Of a DNA stretch of 21,265 nucleotides, positions 1 through 12,900 are shown one piece after another (position 1 is the first letter of the stretch; every line of letters starts with the position of its first letter). Location: positions 1 through 21,265 of the forward strand of contig KN885310.1 in assembly GCA_000934455.1 (NCBI GenBank), read 5' to 3'. The DNA is from Apostichopus parvimensis (Eukaryota; Echinodermata; Holothuroidea; Aspidochirotida; Stichopodidae). The position numbers were made by a program, and so were the translations under genes. Under the pieces are notes generated by a model, which made no database searches, had not been told where the DNA came from, and was given only the letters and a program-made list of their open reading frames with translations.

Positions 1-99
1 TGTTAGATGGTGGTTGTTTGTTTTTTACTTGTATGGTAGGCGTCTTGTTTGTCTCTTCCTTGTTTGTGTCTTGATTGGTGGATTGTTTCTTGGATTGAA

Positions 100-470
100 T
101 CATTGTCGATTCGTTGGTTCTGTGTTGACCTCTTTGTTTATTGGTTGACAGTTGGTTTGTTGATTGGGTTGGCTGTTTGTGGCTGTTATCTTTGTACCTC
201 AGTTCCTTGCTTGTTTGGTGGTACATGGTTCGTATTTGGTTCATTGGTTGGCAGTTTGGTTTGTTGATTGGTTTGTTGGTTGGGTTGGCTGTTTGTGGCT
301 GTTATCTTTGTACCTCAGTTCCTTGCTTGTTTGGTGGTACATGCTTTGTATTTGGTGGGCAGTTGGTCTGTTGGTATGTATGTGGGTTGGGGTAAGTTTG
401 TTGGGTTTGCTGTTTGTGGTTGGTTTGTTGGTACATCTATTTTTTTGTATATTGGTAGTAGGTGGGGTTG
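100..470. repeat. TTGG-rich degenerate minisatellite, 116-base period
   Basis: A 64-base block (164-227) returns without change at 280-343, 116 bases later, with similar TTGGTTTGTTG-type sequence around both. The + strand is rich in T and G and very poor in A and C. Several overlapping open frames over 49-523 come only from the lack of stop codons in this composition. Apart from this array, the intron before exon 1 (1-739) shows nothing I can name. Confidence 0.85.
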
Positions 471-739
471 ATTTGTTGTTTGTATGCTGGTTGGGTCGTG
501 ACAGTTGTTATACCAGTGTGTGAACCTTGAGAATATTATTTTATGTTATTTGTGACAGTATGAATAGATTTCTTAATATTAAGGATATGATGGCATTTAT
601 AAGCAACCAAATGAACCAGTTTTTGCACTACTAGAGTTTAAAGTGGTTGACATATTATTTTGTTGAGATATATATTGATTGATTACATTGTTTGGACAGT
701 TTATTGATCGATGGATCTACCGATGCCTTTCGATTGCAG

Positions 740-952
740 ACTCGCTGATGGCGACGTGTCCACGTTTTGGCAGTCCGATGGTCCGGCCCACTCCCATTGG
801 ATCAGACTGAAGATGAAATCAGGAGTCTCCCTGAATAGCCTCTCCATACTGGTTACCCGTAGCGACCAGAGCTACATGCCACAGCACATCGTTGTAGCTG
901 CAGGGAATTCCCCGGGCTCTATGGAAATGGTGAAGGATATCCACATACCAAA
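740..952 (+). CDS. ZZEF1: ZZEF1 exon 1 of window: first part of DOC domain
   Basis: About 71 residues of an APC10/DOC (galactose-binding-like) domain. The hallmark DGDVSTFWQSDG is followed by HSHWIRLKM and DQSYMPQHIVVAAG, typical of DOC ligand-side strands. The acceptor is GATTGCAG ending at 739; an earlier AG at 699 is excluded because it brings an in-frame TGA at 705-707. The exon starts with one base of a split codon and ends in phase 2 at the donor AA|GTAAGA. The N-terminal strands of the domain must be in an exon upstream of the window. Confidence 0.92.
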
Positions 953-3900
953 GTAAGATGGGTAATGGATCGAAGCATCTGGAATAGATTGATGGATTTT
1001 TAAAGGCTAAATGAAGGATCAAAGAGGGATTGAAGGATCTTAAGGAATAATTAAATGATATAGGGGACTAGGACATATTAACATAGGATCTGAGATCGTA
1101 ATTGAAGGATCCTAAAGCGATAATTATAGTAAAAGGAATGAATGACCCTAATCGATATGTTACAGATATGGGTGGGATAATTGCAGACCAGAAGTCGATC
1201 TTTGAAGAAATCAGAAAGGCATAACCGAAAGATCAGGAACCTGAATCCCATTGGATGAAAGAATCTTCAGTCAGTCTGCTAAGGACGATAAAAATTGTTA
1301 TATTCGTTGGTAAATAGAAAATATAGGAAGAAAGTATAAACTATAGGATCGTACACAACAGAAATTCAGGTTCAGTTAGGAACGAACAAGCAATGTCTCA
1401 TTCTGTCTAGATAACCCCCTCCCTCCACCCCCCCGGGACACCTTCATTTTCACAATGAAAAATATAATATATCGCATCTTTAATGTATTAAGCTGCTGTA
1501 ATGCATTTCTCAACATTCATATGCCATTTAATGAGAAACTTGAATAAGATCATTTTATCATGCTATACTCACTTTTGTCTCATACATATTCATTGAACCT
1601 GGTTTTGTATTCCATACAAACCACTGAGAATCTTTGCTTTTTGCCTCTGCAGTAGTTACCCCAGCGACGAAGTGACTCTTCTGGACAACGCCAAAATCAG
1701 AAGTCGCTTCATACAGATCAACATCAAGAAATGTCAATACGAAGGCTGTGATGTCAGAGTTCACGGGCTGAAGGCAGTGGGATCCAGGTAAACTTGGTTT
1801 TGTTTGTCTTTTGAAGACTTTTTCAGAACCGACTGAGTAGAATGTGACCGGATGTATTATTGGGTAACCTCATACAGTTGCATTGGTTGACGCATTGGGT
1901 TCTCAGTTTTTGAGGATACATCACTAGTACCGTATCGGAACTTATTTGTGTTTCTTTCCATTTCTATATTTTACCGAGGCAAACCATAAGGAGTTTAAGA
2001 ATGATAACCAGGTTTTTCACTGATCTTTGCAACTTTGTTGTTGTCAAAATTGGTGTCAAACTTGGTGTATAGAAGGTTTGAATCTGTGATTGTTTCTTGT
2101 TAATAGCTGTTGAGAATTTAATAGAAGTCAACCTGTTGGACAATAAGCCAAGCTTCATAGAGTATACCCAAAGAGTATTGTACTAGCAAATGTAATCATA
2201 TGTACTAGGAGTGGAATAAATTAATGAAACAACCAGCTACCAGCCAATTAAAACATACATGAAGTAATGCAGATAACCAAAACTTAGGTAAGTCACAGCT
2301 TTGTATACTTGCATGTGTACAGGGAGTCTCAGTTTCAAGATTTATCAGACCAGTGGGTAGTGTTTACAAACTTGTGTTCATTCTTTTGCCAAAGGGCTAA
2401 ATCCTGAGGAAAAGAAAGTACCGCATGATAATAATGTGATTGTAGGGAACCAGTCAGAATTGAAGAAAAAGAAGATGTTGTCTATATGTTATAGTGGAAT
2501 GATTAATGTGGCTTTGATTGGGCATTGCCAAGATGAAAGTATCGGAAGTATAACTTACTCTCTGATGATTCAGCTGTCTTGACTTTTCCTCACAGGGTGG
2601 TGACAGGGATGGAGGTCAACATAGCAGAGACATCGGCTGTCTGGTACTTGTCTATCCTTTCAGCGACTGCCACCGCTGCCATCCCAATGGCACCTCATCT
2701 ACAAAGTGCCATATTAGAAAACACAAAGTAAGTAGACACAATCGGACTATCTTTGTACTGTATATGAATTAATTTGGCAATTCAAGCAATTTTAATATCC
2801 CAATCCTCCTTCAACACGAGCCCACATATCCCCACACTCTCCCCCTCTTACTCCCTTCCCCAGCCCTTCACTCCATGACTATTTATGATTTAGATAAGAA
2901 ACTATAAAGTTACGGTTTAAAGGATGAAAGGTTTAATTTCGGAACAGTGCAAATTGAACAATTTATTTAGAAATATTCTGCAGAAACCCCTTTTTTGAGG
3001 GATACACCTCTGAAGCAATACCAACCTACATAATCATCATCGGAAACATTTTCATTTTAACTCAAGTAGTTGCCTCGTCTAAAATTTGTGACTTTTTATT
3101 TTGGTTCACAGAACAGCCCTTCAACAGATGCCTCCTTTATCACTATGCAAACTCTATTGTAAGAAGAACAGTTTCATCACTCCAAAGATACTCGATCAAG
3201 CCGAAGAATTCTTGGTTACAGTCTCGAAGTAAGGATGAACAAAAATGAATACTTTATGAAATAATTGACTATTTACTAAGATTGGTCTTTCAGACATAAT
3301 GTAGCCATTGTCTAGATCAAGGTTGTGCAAAGTAAACCCCTAAGCAACTTTTCTGCTGTCTGCCAGAACGTTCAATGTCAGAGTTCAATCAATAACTGAA
3401 AGGAAAAACTTATAACATTTTGGGGAGTTGTTGTTTATAGGGTCTACTTGGGGTAGGATTATTTCAAAGGAATTAGTGGACGACATGTATACATGTCAAA
3501 CTTTCTGATATTTTGTTCCCATGTTATATAATATTTCAGTTTTTTCAAGATCAATTCCATGCCCACCCCTGCTCTAGATCATGTCGATATCGCTGTTTTC
3601 GAAATTAAAGATTGGTTTCATGAACATTTCTACTGGATTCATTAAAACTGTGTTCAAATTTACAACCACAACGGTACTTCTCAGATTGTCATCAATAGAT
3701 ATTTCTATTTCCCTGTTTTGTTACTTTAGTCTAACCACTTGGTACAAAAATAATAAAAAAACATATATAGCACATGCATCACGTTTCAGGTTCAACATAT
3801 AAACCCACCAAAAACAAATCCATAATGGAGATCAGAATTGGTCGTTCTTTTGGTGTGAAGATTATTGGTTTGTGTTTTCATAATTTTGTTTCATTTTGTA

Positions 3901-6900
3901 TTTTCTTTCTTGGCCGTGCACGGTTTTACAGTTGTGTGCACGGTTCTTGTGCTTATCTAATCATTTAACAAGAAATTCCTTCTGCCTTTCATCTAGAAAT
4001 TCAGATGGGAAGACTTCTTTGGAGGGATTATTACTGCTTCTTCAGCTTTCACTGGCAAGAGGAAATATTCCCTCGGTCCTTAAGTGCCTCCAGGAAATGC
4101 ACAGTAAGTAATGTGGCTATGAGGGTTTGTGAAGTTTCCATTGTTTGGTGTATCATGTGACTGGTAGTCATGATTTGAAGCCATAATCCAAGCTTGCTGG
4201 TTCTGGACTATGTCATTGGTCCTCCTTAGGGTTACAATAAAGTATTAAAATGAATATTAAAGTACTTCATTGCAATCTTCTTGAAGGTGCCAATTTACAT
4301 TCTACTATTTTCTACATTTGCAGCGCCCTTCTTCTCATATAACGACCTCCCCCTTGTAGCAACCCCTCCATTTGTAGAATTGCCATTGGCATAGAATGCT
4401 TTGAAAGATTGGTGAGGAGGGGGGAGGGAGGGGTGAGAGACCAATGGAGTTGAAAATCAGGGTATTGTGTCCACTTTAATGAAAGTTAGCCCTACTGCAA
4501 AGTGATCATCACAATCGCTGTACCATTTACTATATATCAAACAAATTTTACGTTGTTTCTACACTCTGAATGAATCTGCTCTATAAGCCTACAAAAGTTG
4601 TTGTTTTGAACACAAACTCAAAACATTTAGCTATGCATATTCATATATATGAAGATTTCTCAATACTGATTGAGTTTCCCAAATGTGTTATAATAATGAA
4701 ATGAGATCTGTAGTTTTCTGTTCCCTGTTGTTTAAGAATGACAGGGTCAACCATGATTAGCTATGCAGCAATGCTGCCCTTCCTGAGCTACATCAATCTT
4801 TTTATTTAAAATTTCTTAGGCAAAATTGTGCTCCTACACTCTCCCCCTTTCCCTACCCTACCTAGCCCTACCTTCCCGTGCCTTCAACCCTCCCTCCTCT
4901 ACCTTCCTCTTAACCAAATTTGACCATCTACACATTTGAGACTGGCTGTCAGTACCACTTGAATTAAAGTTGTATCGATTTCTCAGACTTGGACGTCTAA
5001 ATGGAAGCTATTACAATCTGAACTGCTAGCATATAGTTTATTGAACATTAGAATTGTGAGAAGGAACAGGGATTGCATGTGGAAGGAAGTGTCTTAAGGT
5101 AAGCTTTATATCCTGAGCATTGCTGGATTATGGAACTTTTCCAAGTAGCGTCATAAGGTTCGTGAGCTACAAATGGTCTCTGTTTTCTCTGTCACTCAAT
5201 CACAGCGGTACTGTCAATTGTCTCTCGTCATGCATATTCAACATCTCTTCATTGTTGTTTCTAGATCACTTTGATGATATTAGTTCAGGGCCCAGTGACG
5301 GTATATCCTCGGACAGTCCCATACCAGGAGGGCTTAAGATCAAGAAAAGCATCGAGAGTGTGCAGACCAGCCTGTTGAAAAAACACGGTGAGAATAATTA
5401 TCCATCAGGCCATAGATTCAAGTTTGGTCGTTGGGCATTCAGTCGTTTCTATTAGCTATAGATACAGATATCATGGCATTTTCTCAAGTATAGATATCGT
5501 AAATAATGTTTCTTCCCTTCATACCAGGATTTCATCAAGTGATTAGTGCAATGCTCTCCGTAGGAGAACGTGTACCTACTTCATTTAGAAGGGTGCAATT
5601 AGAAGGTGGGTTAGCGGACAAGAGATGCAATCTGTTGGTATTTAGCCTACAGGTTAATGACAAAAGAATCTCTTGTTCCAACTTTTGTGTGCAAAGTAGG
5701 TTAGGTTGTTGTTTGGTTTGAAGGTATAATATAATACTGATTGAAATGTCATTTTATGCCCAAATTTGTACACTAGGACAGGGGTGCCATGCGATAGTAA
5801 TTATTGCTAAACTTACCTGAGGATTACAACTGACCTAACCGAAGACACCATTACTGTATTCCACCAAAGGAAACATTTAGGACAGTATAAACAACATCAA
5901 AGAACAAAATGGAAATTCTCAACTTTTAACCTCACATAATATAAAGTGAAATTTCTAATAGTCATTGCTAATGCTTACATTGTTGTGGGATACCAATGAT
6001 AGTGCATCAAATTTTGTAAATGAAATCAAAAGGCTGCCTTTATTACCGAATGGAAACATCTGTATTTAGGTTTTCTTTTCTGTTGACAAAAATTCTTTCT
6101 GTTAACCATGTCTTGAACATTTTGACAATTTCTCATTATTTCCAGCATCTGTCCTGGAAAACTTTGAGGTAACCAGTAGCGGGGGTAGCCGTGATTTGAA
6201 ATCTGAGCCGTCCAATGTCCTATCGAGTAACTGGAATTCTGAGGGTAAGCTTCAAGCAAAATTTGGGGTTATCACAAGTTAGTTGTAACATACAGTCCAG
6301 TTAACAGAAGGCAGTCAGATATTTGAGTGTGGGCAGGCTGATGTATGTTTGCTGTTAGAGATGGAGGAGTAGGGGGAAGGGGAGGGGAAGAAGAGGGGAA
6401 GAGGAAGGTAGGTAAGGGGAAGAGAATTAGGGGACGAGAAGAAATGAAGGCCTATAGGTGAGGAGAAGAAGTGGGAGGAGAAGGCAGAGGAGGGGATTGG
6501 AGGAGGGCAAAGGAAGAAAGGAGGAGAATTAAGTTGAGGAGGAGGAGAAGGATCAGTAGAGGAGATGGCGGGGGGTGAGGGATGAGAAGACGGCCATTCA
6601 TTTTTGTGTTAAATTAGTAGTACAAATGCTTCTCATTTTGTCATATAGGACTCAGTATAATTTTATGGTAGGACATGCCCTTTTCAAACACATTAGTAGC
6701 ACAATTCTGTCAGGATTACATGTTAACTTGCAAAATGTCCCTAGTTATTCCTTATACTAAACAGTTTAATAATATGAATTGCTGTTTGGACAACAAGTGT
6801 TTGTATTGTTTGAACCCAAACTGCAACAGTATGGTCATGTGGCTCGTTATAGGATTAATTGTAAGTCCATACTTGTATACTAACACCTGCTTTTATCCTC

Positions 6901-9900
6901 CTTTCTGTTTTGCAGCTTACGTGTCAACAGAGCCTTCTGTAACGATGGTCTTTCATAACCCGAATCATTCCTTTCAGCTAACAAAGGTTGACATTAAAGT
7001 AAGTGATGAAAACACTTGTACAAATAAAATGGTCGAAATTAAAATATCTTGAAAAATGTATTGTTGCTATTAATCAGTTTTTCAAATATATTTAAACTTT
7101 CTCTGAACCATCTTCAGGGTTTTTTATAAAACAAAAACATTTTCAAGTTAATCTTACCCTTCCCAACCCCCATAACCCCAGCACCCTTCCACTCTCCTTA
7201 TCTTCCCCCCCCCCCCAAAAAAAAACGAAAGGTGAATATTAATTTCTAATATGTTTTCCTGTCGTTTGTTTTTTGTTTTGTTGTAATAGGTCAGCAAAGG
7301 AGGGATTGGTCCCAAATGTGGCTTAATACTTGTAGTGGATGAAGTTACAGCGTTGGAAAAGTAAGTAAAAAGAAGACCAAATCTTAGTTTGAGCTGACAA
7401 TTGCCCAAATCAATACTATACTCGTCTGTCATATTTGTCACTTCAAACTCAGATTACTTATTCTTTTCGTATCACCTTAAATGCAGCTAAGTTAAATCCA
7501 TACTCTTAGTTGAAAAAAGTTGGTTGAAAATGAATTATGGTTTCTCTTTATAAAAGAAGTGTGGTTCACTTCTTTAATCCTTTACACGAAGGATTAAACC
7601 AACTTGTCAAAAAGTAGTCCACTCTGACAGATATTGTACTTTTTTGAAATACATGTGGAAATTTATTTGTTAGAAAAATCCTTAAAAATTACAAGTTGTC
7701 ATTAGAATTTTTAAGATACTATAAGTAGGTTTCAGAGCATACCAGGTTAAAGAGCCAGCCACAAGTGCAATATTTACATGAATGTATTTTGTCTGGAGTT
7801 TAACTTCTGATTCCACCAAAAGGGTTCAGCTAGCTGACATGTAGATTTCATTTTATTCTATTCTTGATTTGATCTCTACTTTGTTGTATCCTTAGAAGGG
7901 TAAATGCATGCTCACATTACAAATATAAATAAAATCAAATAGTAAACTAAATGTATGTAAGAGAAAATGAATTGTAATACACCAAAGGGTTAAAGAAAGA
8001 AAGGGAAAAAAATATATCAAGTAATGAGAGTAAGATGTATGAGTCTAAGGCCTAGGGTAGGTTGCACCTGATTACGGAGTTTGTTTGTTGTACTCGAGTA
8101 CCTTTTTGGCAAGTACTTGTATGTGTACTCACATGTTAAAGTAGTCTAGGTACTCCATATTTGTCATTCAGTACTCAAATACTCTGACTTGTACTCAGTT
8201 TTTAGAGTTACTTGATACTTAATCCGGTCAAGTATTCCACAAAATACTGATATAAAACTATTGACTACAACAGAGTAACATTTTGACCATTTTGGCATTC
8301 CATAGCAGTATGACTACTCACATGTCTTGACTCTAGTACATGTAGTAATAATAACCATATCTTCATATCTTTGAGACAATCTATTCAAATCAGGACAAAA
8401 CTATCTCACCTGAAATACTGATTAAATAAGAAAGACATGCTTACGCTTTCAATAACCCCCACCCAATCCCCTCCCCAACCACCCAGTTTTCCCCACCCTC
8501 CACCATTTTAGCTTTCAAAACCTAGTTAAGTTGACTTAACATAACATTTTTGAACCATTTCTGTTTCAGTTATGATATGTGCTTTGACTTTAACGACCTA
8601 GAGCGCTTTGATTCATGGACAGAGGATGATTACAGAAGGTTCAATGAGGAAGGGTAAATCCATTGATTAATTAACTAAACTTTTCCTTATTGATTGTTCT
8701 TTCTCTAGGTCTCCATCCTATTTTTTCCAATAGAGTGTATATCTTTTTATTTCATTTTTAAAAATTAGTATACCCTAAAACCTTACATTATTTATTTATA
8801 TTTTAGTACTTATTATTTATTTATAACCTTAAAGGTATTACTATTTTCACACTTTTGTTTAGGGTTGCTAACTAGTTTAAATTTCTTCTGGACTAGTGTA
8901 TTGACAACATTATTAAAATAGGATATTAATATTACTTTTTTACCTAGTTAACTCAGTACGTGTCATATGACAATTTAAGAAAGGAATATGTAAATGAGCC
9001 ATGGATTATATCAAAGCAATCACCTTTTTTTGAGATGCATTTTGTCAGTTTTGTGCATGCTAAAATTTGATAACAAACTTAGCTGAATAATCAAATGTCA
9101 TTTCAAGTCAAAAGTCAACAATTTCAGCAAAAGTTCCATTTTAGTTAGTTTAGCATATTTGATTAATTTCTATTATGAAGTAGTGACATTTGCATGTAAA
9201 TGTTAAGAACCAAATGAAATTATGAAATATTTGTTTATTAGTATAGCAAGAGAAGCTTTGGTTTGAACAATTCAAACACATATTTCCAGTGATACTTGGC
9301 TGGGGTCACATAACATTGCTGATCAAACTAAACAAAGACTACCTTATGATGGTACTTTCAATCTAATTTGTGATATTTCAATAGAACGCAACATATTTTA
9401 GTTCTATGTTAGGCTAATGTTCCAGAAGAAACCTAGTTTCGCCTTTCACAGTGTTTAACCCTGCAAACTGTCTTATTTGACTCCAAGTCAGAGTTTATGA
9501 TGGCTTAGATTGGCTGATCTATTCAAACCCTACATTTAACTGTTCCTATTTTTACTTGTTTTCATAACAAATAACGACTCCACAAAAACTAGCTCTGTTC
9601 AAGATATGGAATCCAGAACTATTTTGCCTGTGACAATTAAACGTGTCAGAGGAGATCACAAATGTTTTTTTTGTATTTGGCTGCTTCATCCTGATAGACG
9701 TTTATTGTTGACTTTTTGTTCTTCCGTTTAGATTTAAAGGACACCAGGGCACAATACCATGTGATGGCTCTTTGGAAGTGGTGGCTCACTTTTCCTTATT
9801 GGATAATTTGTGAGTAATTCTTGTCTTTTTCATCCAGTATTCAAATATTTGTCATATCATTATAATATTAAATCACATATTAAAGAATATGAAATCAGAA

Positions 9901-12900
9901 CAAGAAAGAACACTTTGATTGTCTAGCTTCTCTAATGTGACAGTATAAAACTGCTTGTAAAAATCTATAAAAAAAGAAGCCTTTGAATATTTGAATGGTT
10001 TTGTCTACCTCTAATAGTTCCCTCTTTTTGTGCTCTCACACACTGGAGACAATACCTTGTAATGGAGCATCTGACATTGACCAATCACAAATATGTAATT
10101 TGCTGTCTGAACAAAAAAGTGACAAAATCATCAGTAACAATTGAATTGGTCATGCATTGAACAGTCCAAAGAGATATGTCATACCCTTCCCTTAAGACAA
10201 TCTGGAATCAGTCCATTTAAAATTTAAATCCTGAATCATTTGAGGAGTGGTTCAGAGTTAAAGTATTTATATTTTGTTATGTTTTTTTTATTTTGTAAAT
10301 TAGCAATAGAAGAAAGGAAAGAACCAAAAAAGTTCACCCAGTCCCATTTCAACTTATCACCATGGAAACTAATTATCCTAAAAAGAAAAAAGAATTTCCT
10401 TAAAATGCTCTGATATTGGTTTATTTTTCTCTGCTTGAGTGTTTTAGTATCCATCATGTCAGGGAAACCAAAACAACATGTTTCTCATTAACATAGGCTC
10501 TATTTTGCGGTCTGTGTCTGTAAAAGCTGACTTAACCCAGGCCTTACCAAAGTTTCCCAGAGCCTCTGTGAGCCTGATTTACTGAACCCTCAACACATAC
10601 CCTATGAGGCATCACTTTCAGGTTGATCTCTGGGCAGGCCTGACGAGAGGGGAGTCAGGCCCAGGGACCCAAGTCAATTTGGGGGCCTGGCAAAATATGG
10701 AGAGGCTTGGAAATGATGGGGTATATGAAAAGTGCCTAAAAAGTATCTCGTGACCTAATTATCCCCGGAGCCCGACCTGGCTATTGACAGGTCAGCTCCT
10801 TGTAGGAGCTTCTCCTAGTTTGTTTGCATTGGAATAACAGATTAGAATTTTAAGCATTATGTTTTATTCTTTTTTTGCGATTTGAGTGGATTAAAACTTG
10901 TCAATAAATTGATCACATGGATTGCAAGATGGTTCGATGGGTAGTTAATAGTTGCGTGCATTTTATTTCTCCTTCTCTTTTCTGTCTTTCCTGAAGTGAT
11001 GAGATTGAGGTCCCTATCGACTCTTGTCCGGTCGGGAGCCACGTAATCATCAAATTTCTGAAGCCGAGATTGGAGTCTGCGACCCGTCTGGGCATCGTGG
11101 GTCTTCGTTTCCATGGCTACTGGAAAGAAAAATCACTATTGGACAGGGTCGAAATTGTAGGTTTATTATTAAATGCAAAGTTTGAGTTATTATTCAAAGA
11201 AAGAAAAACACATAGTCAGTACTGAATGTTCTTGTCATTTGACCCATTCGCCATCCGTCCTTTCGTCCAACCATTAGCAATGGTTAAAAAGCTACTACTT
11301 ATAAGTTCTTTGTTGAGTTTTTGACCAGACTTGGAGAAGTCTTAACGTATGTTAGGGGGTGACAATTAAATAATAATAAAATTAAGGATTTATAAAGCGC
11401 GGACATATCCACCGATAACGGTGCTCAAGGCGCATCGCAGTATTCCCCTGGTCAACGATAACCTGTCAAACATAGAGACCATCCCTCCACATGGCAGCAG
11501 CTAGACAGCGCCCAGCTGACAGTTTATCTCACAGGTCCCCATTTATACACCTGGGTGAAGAGACGTAATGGAGATAAAGTGTCCTGCCCAAGGACACAAT
11601 GCAATGGTCTGGCCAGGACTGGAACCTGCAAACCTTAGATCACAAGTCCACTGCCTTAACCACTTGACCACAATGCTCAAATCAACAAATAGAAGGGCAA
11701 AGGTCATTTGTTGTCATGAGACTTGATATTTCACATTACAGGTTTCAAGGGAAAGTTACACTTTGCAGTTTCTGTGTGGGTTTTCGACCCATGCAATACT
11801 ACCATATTGTATCAGTCACACCAACTTCCTCATACATACCTTTTCCCTGGCAACAGTATTCCAATGGATTACAATGATTATTTCCCATGACTTGACTGGG
11901 TTTTCATCTAATATACCATGCCCCTCAGAGATGACCTGTGTTCAAAGTCATCACTTACACATTGTCCAACTTTGCTATAGCTGATTTCACAGGACTATGT
12001 ACAGTAATCGTTATGTCAAAGAAAGGGTTTCAAAAATGGCAATTTTTTTAATCCCAAAGAAAATGTCTGACGATGGAAATGCAGATTGGCTTTGAGCAAT
12101 ATTATATAATAATGGAATGATTCATCGTAAGCAGTGTCTGTTCCAGTTGTTATCAAAACTTGAATAATGTCATCAGCTCAATCGTAACTTACAGTTTTAT
12201 ACCATCACATAGAATGTGCTACAGTATAAGTACAAGGTGCAGTTATGTGTTGTACTTACCACAGTAGAGCTGCCTGTCGTACATGTTGTGCTGTTACATT
12301 GTGCATAATAAAAATGAGTAAACATTCCATATGTTTTGTGGAACATTTATGAATGACGAATGTTTTCTATTTGACAGCTCCTGAAAAATCCATTCCATTC
12401 TTCATTTCAGTTACAACCGGAAGAACACAGCGTGTGCTACCCTACCCTCCTAAGCTCCGTTCTCTGGTTCCTTGTAACGCTCTGTCAAAATGTGGTGAGT
12501 TTAGGGAGACACAAACCCAACCATCTTTAGTGATCTATATGATAGAGCAAGGGGTTCCCTAACTGGGATGCATGAACCCCCAGGGGGTGCGTGAGTTCAT
12601 CCCAGGGGGTTCATGAACTACAGTCAAAACTACAGTACTTTTTGTCGAACTAATATCTGATATATCATATAATTTAGTAATGTACAAAAGTCGTACCTAT
12701 CGACAAACTCTTTTTGCGTTCCATACGCATATGTTGCCATAGTAGTACCGTACCGTGCATATGATAAATAACTGAATTATGAAACAGACCCAGGCCGCAT
12801 GACTTTGGTGAAGTTGGTGTACGCATGACAGTACGTCGTGAAGATAAAGAGCTGAAAAAGTTACTGAAAGGTTGACCGACGTAATTATTATCATTTTGGA

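Noticed and set aside
49..523. Several overlapping + strand open frames rich in Trp, Leu, Val, Gly
   Set aside because: They come from the stop-poor TTGG repeat; overlapping frames are all open and no family is recognised.
711..740. ATG at 711 as a gene start for the DOC exon
   Set aside because: The DOC domain would lack its first strands, and an acceptor at 739 fits the exon structure; an in-frame TGA lies at 705-707.
5779..5791. CAGGGGTGCCATG as the end of a third hAT element
   Set aside because: No inverted partner or target duplication found within intron 6.
11616..11670. Functional tRNA gene on the minus strand
   Set aside because: A and B boxes are good, but the cloverleaf stems do not close and the sequence continues into a SINE body and tail.
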